A stretch of DNA of 64,000 bases from Psychrobacter sp. UBA6766 (GTDB taxonomy: Bacteria > Pseudomonadota > Gammaproteobacteria > Pseudomonadales > Moraxellaceae): contig NZ_DKGQ01000052.1 in assembly GCF_002453355.1 (NCBI RefSeq), positions 48,257 through 112,256 of the forward strand. Reading direction: 5' to 3'. The notes under the pieces are model-generated. The model did not search any database. It worked only from the letters and a program-made list of their open reading frames with translations, and was not told where the DNA came from. Made by a program: the position numbers and the translations under genes. Within the stretch, counting starts at the first letter, position 1, and every line of letters starts with the position of its first letter. Of this stretch, positions 25,018 to 34,344 are shown in pieces.

Positions 25018-26763
25018 ATGAGTACTAAAAACAATCACCCTGATAGCCCTGTTGTTGAAACTACCGTCGTAAAAGTTGGTGATACCCCAAATACCGATAA
25101 GGCGGCTGATGTAGCAACCGCTAAAAAAGCAACAACTGAAGACGCCAATCAGCCTAATGTGTTTGACACGATGGCAAACTCAAAAACGGCTGAGCCAAAA
25201 AATACAGACGATAAAACGGCTGACACTGATAAAACAGCTGACACTAAGGCCAACGACGAAAAAACCACAGACACACAAAAAACAGAGGCTAAAAAAGACA
25301 GCGCATCTGAAAGCGACTCGAAAGGCAGCCAAAGCGCTACTGCTAATAAAGATAATGGCGCTACTGACGAAGTTAATAAAGCCAATAGCGCGGCAAAAAA
25401 TGTCGATAAAAACATTAATACGACTGATAAAAAAGATACCAATATTGCGGCTAAAAAAGCGCACAAAACTGGACTTAGCTCAGGTCAGCATCGTGTGGCC
25501 ATCTTAGGTGGTAACCGTATTCCTTTTGCGCGCTCAAACGGCACATACGCAGATGTTAGCAATACCGATATGCTAACGGCGGCGTTAGACGGCTTGGTTG
25601 AGCGCTTTCACTTACAAGATGAGAAAATGGGTGAAGTGGTTGCGGGTGCGGTCATGAAACTGAGCCGTGACATCAACTTAACTCGTGAAGCGACACTAAG
25701 CACCGCATTAAACCCACATACTCCCACTTATGATATCTCACAAGCGTGTGGTACGGGCTTACAAGCAACCTTTGCTTCTGCCAATAAAATCGCTCTTGGT
25801 ATCATCGATTCAGCTATTACTGGTGGGGTTGACACGACCTCTGATGCCCCTATCGCAGTTGGTGATGGCTTACGTAAAGTACTGATCAAATTGGGCGCTG
25901 CGAAAGACAACAAACAACGTTTAAAAGCTTTAATGAGTCTAAACCCAAAAGATTTGATCGATTCACCGCAAAATGGTGAGCCACGAACTGGTCTATCAAT
26001 GGGCGACCATCAGGCGATTACCGCGCTTGAGTGGAACATCAGCCGTGAAGATCAAGACGAGCTTGCCTTCAATAGCCATAAAAATCTAGCGCGCGCTTAT
26101 GATGAAGGTTTTTTCGACGACCTAATCACACCATATAAAGGTCTGACGCGTGACAACAACTTGCGCCCAGATACCACATTAGACAAGCTTGCTAAATTAA
26201 AACCTGTGTTTGGTAAAAAGAACGCCAACCCAACCATGACCGCTGCTAACTCTACGCCGCTAACGGATGGCGCCTCTTGTGTACTATTAGCCAATGATGA
26301 ATGGGCTCAAGAGCGCGGCCTTAAGCCACTAGCGTATATCGTTCATCAAGAAACGGCTGCTGTTGACTTTATCGGCAAATCTGGCGATAAAGAAGGCTTG
26401 CTCATGGCCCCAGCTTATGCAGTACCGCGTATGCTTGAGCGCGCTGGTCTAACGCTGCAAGATTTTGACTTTTATGAAATCCATGAAGCCTTTGCCTCAC
26501 AAGTACTCTCAACATTGGCTGCTTGGGAAGACGAAAAATTCTGTGAAGAGCGTTTAGGTCTTGATGCGCCACTAGGGTCTATTGATCGTAGCAAACTCAA
26601 CGTCAATGGTTCATCACTTGCTGCAGGTCATCCATTTGCCGCAACAGGTGGTCGTATTTTAGCCACTGCTGCTAAATTACTGGATCAAAAAGGTTCAGGT
26701 CGCGCGCTTATTTCTATCTGCGCCGCTGGCGGTCAAGGTGTGACGTGTATCCTAGAGAAATAA
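25018..26763 (+). CDS. Acetyl-CoA acyltransferase (thiolase) with a long N-terminal extension
   Basis: Thiolase condensing two acyl-CoAs or cleaving 3-ketoacyl-CoA. ATG 25018 is preferred because TAAGGAT lies just upstream; the frame is open further but without a start signal. The enzyme core begins at about residue 157 (HRVAILGGNRIPFARS). It has the nucleophilic cysteine in SQACGTGLQ, the histidine in AAGHPFAATGG and the C-terminal acid/base cysteine in ISICAAGGQG. Residues 1-156 are a low-complexity K/T/D/A/N-rich tract with short repeats and no signal peptide, unusual for a thiolase. Together with the divergent FabG-like and MaoC-like genes it would complete a three-step elongation or reverse beta-oxidation set. 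Confidence 0.9.
   Translation: MSTKNNHPDSPVVETTVVKVGDTPNTDKAADVATAKKATTEDANQPNVFDTMANSKTAEPKNTDDKTADTDKTADTKANDEKTTDTQKTEAKKDSASESDSKGSQSATANKDNGATDEVNKANSAAKNVDKNINTTDKKDTNIAAKKAHKTGLSSGQHRVAILGGNRIPFARSNGTYADVSNTDMLTAALDGLVERFHLQDEKMGEVVAGAVMKLSRDINLTREATLSTALNPHTPTYDISQACGTGLQATFASANKIALGIIDSAITGGVDTTSDAPIAVGDGLRKVLIKLGAAKDNKQRLKALMSLNPKDLIDSPQNGEPRTGLSMGDHQAITALEWNISREDQDELAFNSHKNLARAYDEGFFDDLITPYKGLTRDNNLRPDTTLDKLAKLKPVFGKKNANPTMTAANSTPLTDGASCVLLANDEWAQERGLKPLAYIVHQETAAVDFIGKSGDKEGLLMAPAYAVPRMLERAGLTLQDFDFYEIHEAFASQVLSTLAAWEDEKFCEERLGLDAPLGSIDRSKLNVNGSSLAAGHPFAATGGRILATAAKLLDQKGSGRALISICAAGGQGVTCILEK
25210..25245. repeat. 18-base in-frame tandem repeat
   Basis: GATAAAACGGCTGACACT (25210-25227) is followed by the same unit with one change (25228-25245), within the low-complexity extension of the thiolase. 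Confidence 0.85.
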
Positions 26764-26809
26764 TTTATCATTCTGATTAATTAGCCAATAAACAACAGTA
26801 ATTTTTAAG

Positions 26810-26845
26810 ACGCCCTTTAATCCATTGATTAAAGGGTGTTTTTTT
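26810..26845 (+). terminator. Terminator after the thiolase gene
   Basis: ACGCCCTTTAAT (26810-26821) pairs with ATTAAAGGGTGT (26828-26839), with one G-T pair, and is followed by a T-run. Confidence 0.88.
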
Positions 26846-26986
26846 ATCTGAATAAAATGCTAAAAATGACTGCAGTAATCAAACACGGCTCATTCATAGC
26901 CTTATCAATAAGTGTGCTAAAGTAATAGCCATATAAAGAACAGTCATAATATAGTGTTCTATGAAAAGAATTATCAGGAGTTTACT

Positions 26987-28000
26987 ATGAGCAAGAATTC
27001 CTCATCGATTGATCGACAAACTTTAAATACATCAAAGCAGCAAGCGCTGTCAGCACTCGAACAGGACAGTTTTATTACCCGTATGGATAAAGAAGTGTTT
27101 GGCGATGAGCTGCGCCGCAGAATGCACCAAGATTTAATTGATAGCTATGATGAAGAGCTTGAAAACGAGATAGACGACTACGTGCGTGACTTCCGTTTTG
27201 ATGGTCGCGAGTTGAGTGAGCAAGAAAAGCTTGATCGCCGTACCTATTTTGAAGAATTACTGCGGCTGCAACGAGAGCTTATCAAGTTGCAAGACTGGGT
27301 GGTTGAATACGGTGAGCGCATCGTCGTGATATTTGAAGGACGTGATTCTGCAGGTAAAGGCGGCGCTATCAAGCGTATTACCCAACGCTTAAACCCGCGT
27401 GTTTGCCGCGTCGCTGCCTTACCTGCCCCAACCGAACGCGAGCAGTCGCAGTGGTATTTCCAGCGTTATGTCGCGCATCTTCCTGCCGCTGGTGAGATTG
27501 TCTTGTTTGATCGCAGCTGGTATAACCGTGTAGGTGTCGAACGCGTGATGGGGTTTTGTACCGATGCGCAATACGAAGAGTTTTTCCAATCGGTACCTGA
27601 ATTTGAGCGTATGCTAGTACGTTCAGGCATTCGCTTGGTTAAATATTGGTTTTCGATTACCGATGACGAGCAGCATTCGCGCTTTATGAGCCGAATTCAT
27701 GACCCTCTTAAACAGTGGAAATTGTCGGCGATGGACTTGCAGTCACGCCGCCGCTGGGAGGATTACACCAAAGCCAAAGAAACCATGTTTGAGCGCACGC
27801 ATATTCCTGAAGCGCCGTGGTGGGTAGTCGAAGGTAATAATAAAAAACGCGCTCGACTAAACTGTATCGCTCATTTACTTGAGCAAATTCCTTATAAAGA
27901 AGTACCGCGAGATGAGGTTGAGTTGCCTGAACGGAAACGCGATGACGAATATTACCGCGAGCCGATTCCTGATGATATGTATGTACCGCCGCGCTATTAA
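26987..28000 (+). CDS. ppk2: Polyphosphate kinase 2
   Basis: Transfers phosphate between polyphosphate and nucleotides, normally favouring NDP or NTP formation. Start 26987 (337 residues) is preferred because AGGAG lies 6 bases upstream; the in-frame ATG at 26954+ lacks one. Walker A is EGRDSAGKGG with K124. FDRSWYNRVGVERVMGF gives the Walker B/lid region, and SDLQSRRRWEDY-type residues (here AMDLQSRRRWEDYTKAKE) follow. This is the one-domain class I layout with about 65 extra helical residues at the N-terminus. It has its own terminator and stands alone. Confidence 0.94.
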   Translation: MSKNSSSIDRQTLNTSKQQALSALEQDSFITRMDKEVFGDELRRRMHQDLIDSYDEELENEIDDYVRDFRFDGRELSEQEKLDRRTYFEELLRLQRELIKLQDWVVEYGERIVVIFEGRDSAGKGGAIKRITQRLNPRVCRVAALPAPTEREQSQWYFQRYVAHLPAAGEIVLFDRSWYNRVGVERVMGFCTDAQYEEFFQSVPEFERMLVRSGIRLVKYWFSITDDEQHSRFMSRIHDPLKQWKLSAMDLQSRRRWEDYTKAKETMFERTHIPEAPWWVVEGNNKKRARLNCIAHLLEQIPYKEVPRDEVELPERKRDDEYYREPIPDDMYVPPRY

Positions 28001-28040
28001 CCCAATCCATTTACATATTATTTAAAAAACTGCACGGACA

Positions 28041-28077
28041 AAAAAGCAGCCTTACATATTTTATAAAGCTGCTTTTT
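28041..28077. terminator. Bidirectional terminator between ppk2 and pilZ
   Basis: AAAAAGCAGC (28041-28050) and GCTGCTTTTT (28068-28077) form a perfect 10-base stem with A/T-runs on both sides. The genes converge here. Confidence 0.88.
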
Positions 28078-28138
28078 ATATGCTTTTGCTGGTATTTATA
28101 ACAATCCTAATGAATACGATTACTGCTACGCACAAGTA

Positions 28139-28486
28139 CTACATGGTATAAGTCGATTGTAAGCTATCAATCTTACCGGCCAATAAACGCTCAACCTCAT
28201 TTTTGATTCTTAGCCCAGCAATATCCGTACCTATCTGCACCGCAAAACCTGCTGGACGCCCGCTTTGGCTTTTTGAATTGATCCAAACCACTTTACCGTT
28301 CATGGGTAAGCGCTCGCTAGAATTGGGCAAAGTCACGGCAATAAAAACCTCATCACCCAATTTTTGCGTTTTATCAGACGGTACAAATAACGCGCCATTG
28401 GTCACAAAAGATAAATAGCTTGCGTATAACGTTTCCATATCTTCAATATGACAGGTTAAAATCCCGCCACGCCCTGGCATTGCCAT
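28139..28486 (-). CDS. pilZ: Type IV pilus PilZ protein
   Basis: 115 residues forming a single PilZ domain (FVTNGALFVPSD, then LPMNGKVVWINSKS and FAVQIG). It matches the original Pseudomonas PilZ type, which is needed for type IV pilus assembly and lacks the RxxxR motif for cyclic-di-GMP binding; I see no RxxxR before the NGALF strand here either. Its position directly downstream of holB (43 bases) is the classical gene order and supports the call. It ends at a terminator shared with ppk2. Confidence 0.9.
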   Translation of the reverse strand: MAMPGRGGILTCHIEDMETLYASYLSFVTNGALFVPSDKTQKLGDEVFIAVTLPNSSERLPMNGKVVWINSKSQSGRPAGFAVQIGTDIAGLRIKNEVERLLAGKIDSLQSTYTM

Positions 28487-28529
28487 AGTCCGCTTCCTTT
28501 ATAAGTGAGGTTTACTTTTTTAATCTAAG

Positions 28530-29681
28530 TTATAAATAAGCCAATTCTTGCATCAGCTTATCATAAGCGAATTTTTCTTGCACATTTTGTTGTAGGGCAA
28601 TTTTTGTTTCTTGCAGACTGTTTATAAATGCCTCTAATCCATCTTCAGTAGGTTGATAATTGTTTAGAGACGCTGATAAGTCAATGTCTTTTTGCAGGGC
28701 ATCGAGCCCCAAGCATTCACGGCGCAAGTCTACGAGCATTAGCTCAGACAATTGGATAAATTCACTGATATTCAACTGGGTTTGCCAATAATCACTCGCC
28801 GCCACGCTACTGCGTTTGCCGCTACATAACGCTTGCCACGTTGTTAGCCATAGCGCGCGCTTGCTATACCAAGGCGCTTGCGCAAGAGCGACCGCTGCTA
28901 AAGGCGCGCCATTTGCCAACTGTATCAGCTGCTCAATGGCCGCCGTGCTAACTGCTTCACGATTGACCGTACTACCAAGTGCTTGAGTGACATAATCAAT
29001 TGAAACAGCCGGATCAATCGTTTGCAATGCCAACTGCTGGACGCGGCTTTTAATGGTTGGTAAGAGCTGTGCCGGACTGTCGCTGATTAGAAATAAATGC
29101 ACTTGCGCTTGCGGCTCTTCCAAGGTTTTAAGCAGCGCATTAGCAGCTGCAACCGTCATCTGCTCTGCATAATCTAGCACACAAATCCGCATGCCCTGAC
29201 CACCTTGATAAATAAATGGTTGTAAAGCACGAATATCATCAACCTTTACTTTTAACACAGTATTACTGTCAGCTTTAACAGTCTTGGTAGATTTTTTATC
29301 TTTTGCTGTACTACTCGCCACTTCTTTATTATTAGCATTATCGATACTAACGGGCATACCAATAAGTGGCAAAACTTGTAAACTTGGATGCGTCCCTGAT
29401 CTGAGCCATTGACAACTCTCGCATACACCGCAAGCACCGAGCGGATGACTCTCACGCTCTCGGCATAATAGCCATGCTACCAAGCGCCAGACAAAAGCAC
29501 GCTTACCCATACCTTGCATACCAGCGGCTAAAAGTGCATGCGGTAAAGACTGCTGCGGTATTAATACCCGCTTAGTCAGCTGTGACCATAGCTCATTTTG
29601 CCAGGGCAACAACGGTGCAAAATATATATTATCCGTCAAAGGCAATGTGCTGGTCATTTCAGTTACCCCATTCACGATCAT
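28530..29681 (-). CDS. holB: DNA polymerase III delta-prime subunit
   Basis: Clamp-loader subunit delta-prime, part of the replisome. 383 residues. The AAA+ fold is recognisable from LPHALLAAGMQGMGKRAFVW (a P-loop remnant), the zinc-binding set CRERESHPLGACGVCESCQW, and KTLEEPQAQVHLFLISD with the downstream sensor region LPTIKSRVQQ. A polar stretch at residues 125-145 (NKEVASSTAKDKKSTK) is a species-specific insert. The start could be 29657 instead (GGGGTAAC lies upstream of that ATG). pilZ follows directly on the same strand. Confidence 0.92.
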   Translation of the reverse strand: MIVNGVTEMTSTLPLTDNIYFAPLLPWQNELWSQLTKRVLIPQQSLPHALLAAGMQGMGKRAFVWRLVAWLLCRERESHPLGACGVCESCQWLRSGTHPSLQVLPLIGMPVSIDNANNKEVASSTAKDKKSTKTVKADSNTVLKVKVDDIRALQPFIYQGGQGMRICVLDYAEQMTVAAANALLKTLEEPQAQVHLFLISDSPAQLLPTIKSRVQQLALQTIDPAVSIDYVTQALGSTVNREAVSTAAIEQLIQLANGAPLAAVALAQAPWYSKRALWLTTWQALCSGKRSSVAASDYWQTQLNISEFIQLSELMLVDLRRECLGLDALQKDIDLSASLNNYQPTEDGLEAFINSLQETKIALQQNVQEKFAYDKLMQELAYL

Positions 29682-29797
29682 CGCTCAATACCTTAAATAC
29701 GTTCAATACGCTTACAACCTTTGAGTAACAAACAATCCTACTCTATTTAATAAAATACTTTATAAACATTTACTTAGGCTATTATTAATTATGTAAA

Positions 29798-30640
29798 TTA
29801 GCAATTTTGAAAATTTACCAAACTCATAGCATTAAGACGATCCAAATCTTCTTGAGTATCGACGCCTGCTGGTAGAGGACAGTTGGCAATGGCAATAGCA
29901 ATATGCCCGCCATTTTCTAGTACGCGTAACTGCTCTAGGCTTTCCAGTGTTTCAAGGGGCGTTTGCGGCCAGTGTACAAACTGCTGTAATAAGCTAACTC
30001 GGTAAGCATATAATCCCAAGTGACGATAAGCATTCTTTGGCGCTTGCTGCTGTATACTTTTATCGTTTGCCAAAACCACATTACGGTTGCACGGAATCGG
30101 TGCTCGGCTAAAATACAGCGCTCGCTGCAGATTATTAGACTTCTGACTGACAACTTTAACCACCGATGGTCGCATAAAAGTTTCGTAGTCTTCGATAGGC
30201 TCGCATAAAGTCGCCATCACGCTGTCGCTATCTTGCACTAGAAGTGCTTTGACTTGCTGTAATAATAAAGGCGGTACTAGAGGCTCATCACCTTGCATAT
30301 TAACCACGATATCATGCTCAGCCCAACCTTTAATAGCGGCGACTTCAGCCAAGCGGTCAGTCCCTGACGCATGCTCGCTACTGGTCATTACTACATCAAA
30401 ACCAGCATCTATGCAAACTTTGGCAATCGCTTCATCATCTGTAGCAATACACATGTCATCAGCAAAATCAGCCAATTGCGCTTTTTCAGCCACCCAAAGT
30501 ATCATTGGCTTACCATGAATGCTTAATAATGGCTTACCAGGTAAGCGGGTGCTCTTAAAGCGTGCAGGGATAACAATATGCGTTTTAACTGGTGCTGTTT
30601 CAATTGGCATTGTTTCGACTGATGTTAAGACTGATGACAT
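29798..30640 (-). CDS. kdsB: 3-deoxy-manno-octulosonate cytidylyltransferase
   Basis: Activates KDO as CMP-KDO for the inner core of lipopolysaccharide, in the cytoplasm. The nucleotide-binding IPARFKSTRLPGKPL is at residues 24-38, followed by the conserved ATDDEAI and VNMQGDEPL motifs. 280 residues, about 25 longer than E. coli KdsB because of an N-terminal lead (MSSVLTSVETMPIETAPVKT). It is transcribed after lpxK with a 38-base gap, so the pair probably share a message. Confidence 0.95.
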   Translation of the reverse strand: MSSVLTSVETMPIETAPVKTHIVIPARFKSTRLPGKPLLSIHGKPMILWVAEKAQLADFADDMCIATDDEAIAKVCIDAGFDVVMTSSEHASGTDRLAEVAAIKGWAEHDIVVNMQGDEPLVPPLLLQQVKALLVQDSDSVMATLCEPIEDYETFMRPSVVKVVSQKSNNLQRALYFSRAPIPCNRNVVLANDKSIQQQAPKNAYRHLGLYAYRVSLLQQFVHWPQTPLETLESLEQLRVLENGGHIAIAIANCPLPAGVDTQEDLDRLNAMSLVNFQNC

Positions 30641-30678
30641 GGTTTATTCCTATAAAAATCTTCTACATTTTTAGGCTT

Positions 30679-31794
30679 CTAGTCATTACTAGTATCGATA
30701 TTTAAAGCTTTTAATTGCTGCTGTAAATTGTCATAACAACTGTCCGACAACACCGCAGTTACTGGCAATACCCATAATCGGCTAACAAGCTCTTGATATT
30801 CGTCGCTAAGTGTTCGACGGCTAGTTATATTCAGAAGCAGGGCTCTTATTTTAACTGCGTCTTTACTGGTCACAACAATAGGCAGCTCGCTATGCTGTAA
30901 CAGCTCATCCAAGCTAAAGTCATAATGATCGGGATAAGCATGCTCAACAACCTCAAAGCCAAGCGACAATAAAGTATCAAAAAAACGCTGTGGATAGCCG
31001 ATACCGCTTACCGCATGTACCCGACTATTTGGCATAGGTGGCATAGGCATTTTTTCTTCTGTGACATTTGAGCTACCTATCTCAGCAGCAGAAGACCATA
31101 AAAGCTGCAACTTATCCGCTTTTAAGTACATCGATAAACGATTAGATTGTGCTTGATTGTTGCTATCTTTGGTCGTCCTATTTGCTTTTTCGTGGTAGAC
31201 CACATTTGCACCCTGCAATCGCGACATGGGTTCACGTAGAAATCCGGTTGGCAGCAATTGCTGATTACCAAAGCCGCGTGATGCGTCAACCACAATCCAT
31301 TCGATATCACGTTGCAGCGCATAATGCTGCAAGCCATCATCAGCAATAATCAGTTGTAAGTCAGGATAAGCATTTAATAAGGTGGTAATAGCCTGCTTAC
31401 GATTGGGACAAACGGCCATCGCCGCGCCTGTCATATTGACAATTAAACACGGCTCGTCACCTACGATGCTTGGCAAACTGTCTGCACTAACCAAAGCGGG
31501 CATCTGACTACTATCGCCACCATAACCGCGGCTGATAACCCCTACCTTTATGCCTTGCTTTTGTAAGTGAGTAACCAGCGCAATAATTAACGGCGTTTTG
31601 CCACTACCGCCTACCGTAATATTACCAATCACCATCACTGCAATAGGCGCGCGATAACTTGAAAACAATCCCACCTTATAAGCTTGACGGCGCAGCATGG
31701 CGATGAGCCCGTACAACCAACTGACAGGCAGTAGCAGCCAGAGCCAAGCGGCCTGACGTTGCCATGCACGCGTCATTGTGGTTTCAATACTCAT
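30679..31794 (-). CDS. lpxK: Tetraacyldisaccharide 4'-kinase
   Basis: Phosphorylates the 4' position of the lipid A precursor at the inner membrane. The P-loop VGNITVGGSGKTPLI is near residue 56 with an N-terminal hydrophobic helix (AWLWLLLPVSWLYGLIAML) that anchors the enzyme. The DDGLQHYALQRDIEW and GFLREP segments are family hallmarks. 371 residues is a little longer than usual, with a polar insert near residues 205-250. It lies between msbA and kdsB, the usual lipid A/KDO order. Confidence 0.95.
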   Translation of the reverse strand: MSIETTMTRAWQRQAAWLWLLLPVSWLYGLIAMLRRQAYKVGLFSSYRAPIAVMVIGNITVGGSGKTPLIIALVTHLQKQGIKVGVISRGYGGDSSQMPALVSADSLPSIVGDEPCLIVNMTGAAMAVCPNRKQAITTLLNAYPDLQLIIADDGLQHYALQRDIEWIVVDASRGFGNQQLLPTGFLREPMSRLQGANVVYHEKANRTTKDSNNQAQSNRLSMYLKADKLQLLWSSAAEIGSSNVTEEKMPMPPMPNSRVHAVSGIGYPQRFFDTLLSLGFEVVEHAYPDHYDFSLDELLQHSELPIVVTSKDAVKIRALLLNITSRRTLSDEYQELVSRLWVLPVTAVLSDSCYDNLQQQLKALNIDTSND

Positions 31795-31910
31795 GATTAT
31801 TTTTACTTGCCCTAGCTATTTAAACTAATTATTCAACCCAATGATTACATTCAATTACTTAGCACAATTTATTTAATAAACTACTATGAACAATTGCTAC
31901 TTTTGTACAA

Positions 31911-33698
31911 TTATTCAAAGTCGCGCGCGTACATTTGCGCATAATGGCCATGCAATTGCATCAGCTCTTCGTGGGTGCCTAATTCAACAATTTGACCACT
32001 ATCTAACACTGCAATACGGTCAGCTGATTCAATCGTTGTTAAACGATGGGCAATCACCAGTGTCGTCCTATCTTTCATGACGTTATCAAGTGCTTTTTGA
32101 ATATAGTATTCTGACTCGTTATCTAAAGCACTGGTGGCTTCATCTAAAATCAAAATCGGTGCGTCTTTCAATAACGCACGCGCAATCGAGATACGCTGAC
32201 GTTGACCGCCTGATAGCTGCAAGCCTTCAGCGCCAATCTCACTTTGATAGCCATTTGGCATTTTCATAATAAAATCGTGGGCAAAAGCGTCTTTTGCAGC
32301 GCGCTCGACCTCAGCTTGGGTTTTATCCGCTAGGCTACCATAGGCAATATTATTAAACACAGTAGTATTAAACAGTACCACTTGCTGATTGACCATCGCA
32401 ATCTGCGCGCGCAAACTCTCAAGCTTAATATCTTCAATTGACATACCGTCAAGGGTAATTTGCCCCGAGGACGTATTTAAAGTACGCGTAAGTAAGTTCA
32501 CTAAAGAGGATTTACCAGCGCCGCTACGGCCGACCAGTGCTATCGTCTCGCCTGCACGCACATCCAAAGTAAAATCACGCAGCGCCACCGTTGAATCAGG
32601 ATAAACCAAACTGACATTATCGAACTGAATGTTACCTGCTAAAGTCGGGCTAAGTATGCCTGTGTCTTGTTCTTCTGGCTCATCCAGCAAGGTAAAGATT
32701 GACTCGCCCGCGGCAAGCCCTTTTTGCAATTTTTGATTGATATCAGTGAGCGAGCGCACCGGCTTACTTAATAATCCTGCAGCAGCAATATAGGAGATAA
32801 ACTCACCCGCTGAGATATTATCTATCACCGCAGGACGCAGCGCCAGCCATACAACGACTGCCATTGCCATCGCCATCAATAACTGCACCGCTGGGGTATT
32901 AATGCTATTGGTCACCACGACCTTCATCCCTTGGCGCAGGTTTTTCTTCGAGGTTATATCAAAACGCTTGGCTTCATACGCTTGTCCGCCATAGTTTTTC
33001 ACCACCTGATAGCCGCCGATGACCTCATTAGTGATGTGGCTGACACTACCCATGGTTTCTTGAATGCCTTTAGACAGCTTTAAGTAACGCTTCGAGGCCA
33101 CGCGTATCAACCACAAAATCGGTGGCAGCACGACAAATAAAATCAAAGTTAAACGCCAGTTGCTATAAAGCAAAAAACCTATCAGAGCCACGACTGTCAA
33201 ACCATCGCGTAACAAAGTTTTCATTGAATCGGTACTGGCAGCAGTCACCTGTTCAACATCAAAAATAAGTTTGGATGAAATAGTCCCTGCTGGATTTGCC
33301 AGATAGAACGAGCTTGGCAAACGCAAAAGCTTATTAAACACCTGAACGCGTAACTCATAGACAAGATTTCGCGAAACTAATGCCGTATAGTAATTACCTA
33401 AAAAACTCCCTACGCCGCGGACAAAAAACAGCATGACGATAATAAAGGGAAACAAATCCTGTTTGCTTTGATCGTTTTGATTGATGGCATCAGTGATGTA
33501 TTGCAATAATTTGGCAATCCAAATCTCTGTCGCTGCATTAATTGCAAACCCTATTATGACTAATAGTAGTGCCCACCAATAAGGTTTAAGATAGCTTAAT
33601 AGACGTAATAATGTCCTATGCTTAGGCGTATTTGATGGCACTGCTGATAACTTTTTAGCAGAATTTTTTTTAGAGTCAGGTTGATAAGCTTGGCTCAT
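31911..33698 (-). CDS. msbA: Lipid A flippase MsbA (ABC transporter)
   Basis: Homodimeric ABC exporter flipping lipid A-core across the inner membrane. 595 residues: six membrane helices in the first 340, then the nucleotide-binding domain with Walker A GRSGAGKSS, signature LSGGQRQRISIARAL and Walker B ILILDEATSALD. The position between exbD and lpxK matches the lipid A gene block and favours MsbA over other type I exporters of the same fold. The first 25 residues are basic and polar. Confidence 0.93.
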   Translation of the reverse strand: MSQAYQPDSKKNSAKKLSAVPSNTPKHRTLLRLLSYLKPYWWALLLVIIGFAINAATEIWIAKLLQYITDAINQNDQSKQDLFPFIIVMLFFVRGVGSFLGNYYTALVSRNLVYELRVQVFNKLLRLPSSFYLANPAGTISSKLIFDVEQVTAASTDSMKTLLRDGLTVVALIGFLLYSNWRLTLILFVVLPPILWLIRVASKRYLKLSKGIQETMGSVSHITNEVIGGYQVVKNYGGQAYEAKRFDITSKKNLRQGMKVVVTNSINTPAVQLLMAMAMAVVVWLALRPAVIDNISAGEFISYIAAAGLLSKPVRSLTDINQKLQKGLAAGESIFTLLDEPEEQDTGILSPTLAGNIQFDNVSLVYPDSTVALRDFTLDVRAGETIALVGRSGAGKSSLVNLLTRTLNTSSGQITLDGMSIEDIKLESLRAQIAMVNQQVVLFNTTVFNNIAYGSLADKTQAEVERAAKDAFAHDFIMKMPNGYQSEIGAEGLQLSGGQRQRISIARALLKDAPILILDEATSALDNESEYYIQKALDNVMKDRTTLVIAHRLTTIESADRIAVLDSGQIVELGTHEELMQLHGHYAQMYARDFE

Positions 33699-33842
33699 AA
33701 AAGCCTCAATTTAGGTATAAAAAAGAAATGACACAAATGCAGCAGTGGCAAGTGAACATAAAATACAGCAGTAAAAACACCAAGGGTCATGATAGTGGCG
33801 TTTGATGTTTTTACTGTAGCAATATATCAAACACCCTAAAAC

Positions 33843-34286
33843 TTATTGTGGCACAGATTGTGGTAAAGGCTGACCTAGTGGCACAACTGTACTGATATTT
33901 AGATTTAAAAAACCCAATTTACCAGCAATATCCATGACCCGTACCACCGATTGATGCGTGGCATTTGCATCGGCGGCAATAACAAATAGCATATCGCGAT
34001 TATTTCCCGCTTCTTGCTGAAGCATGCTGGTCAGCTCGGCCTCATCGCTACTCGCAAGCGTAATGCCATTAACCAAATAACTGCCATCTTCTTGCACGGC
34101 CACTTCAATACTGTTTTTTTCTTCTGTCAGTGCCACGCCTTCCGCTTCAGGAAGAATGATATTTAAGCGGCTAAAGTGATTAAACGAGGTTGCAAGAAGT
34201 AAAAATACAATTAAAAATAATAAGCAATCAATCATCGGTGTCAGATTGATTTCTAGTGGCTCAACGGTCGGTTTTCTAAAACGCAT
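33843..34286 (-). CDS. exbD: ExbD/TolR-family biopolymer transport protein
   Basis: Proton-motive-force transducer for TonB- or Tol-type outer membrane processes. ATG 34286 (147 residues) is preferred because GAAGAGAG lies just upstream and the sequence then begins MRFRKPTVEP LEINLTPMID, the usual N-terminus. One membrane helix (about 18-38) carries the essential aspartate D20; the rest is periplasmic. It follows exbB by 58 bases and precedes msbA, as in many gammaproteobacteria where this exbBD pair is linked to lipid A genes. Confidence 0.92.
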   Translation of the reverse strand: MRFRKPTVEPLEINLTPMIDCLLFLIVFLLLATSFNHFSRLNIILPEAEGVALTEEKNSIEVAVQEDGSYLVNGITLASSDEAELTSMLQQEAGNNRDMLFVIAADANATHQSVVRVMDIAGKLGFLNLNISTVVPLGQPLPQSVPQ

Positions 34287-34344
34287 ATCGCTCTCTTCAA
34301 TGGGCTGCAATGTACAGATTCAACAAATAAGTGACGCCACACAA

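Noticed and set aside
25149..25507. Long alternative frames over the thiolase extension
   Set aside because: They arise from the low-complexity A-rich sequence; the thiolase frame continues into a conserved enzyme.
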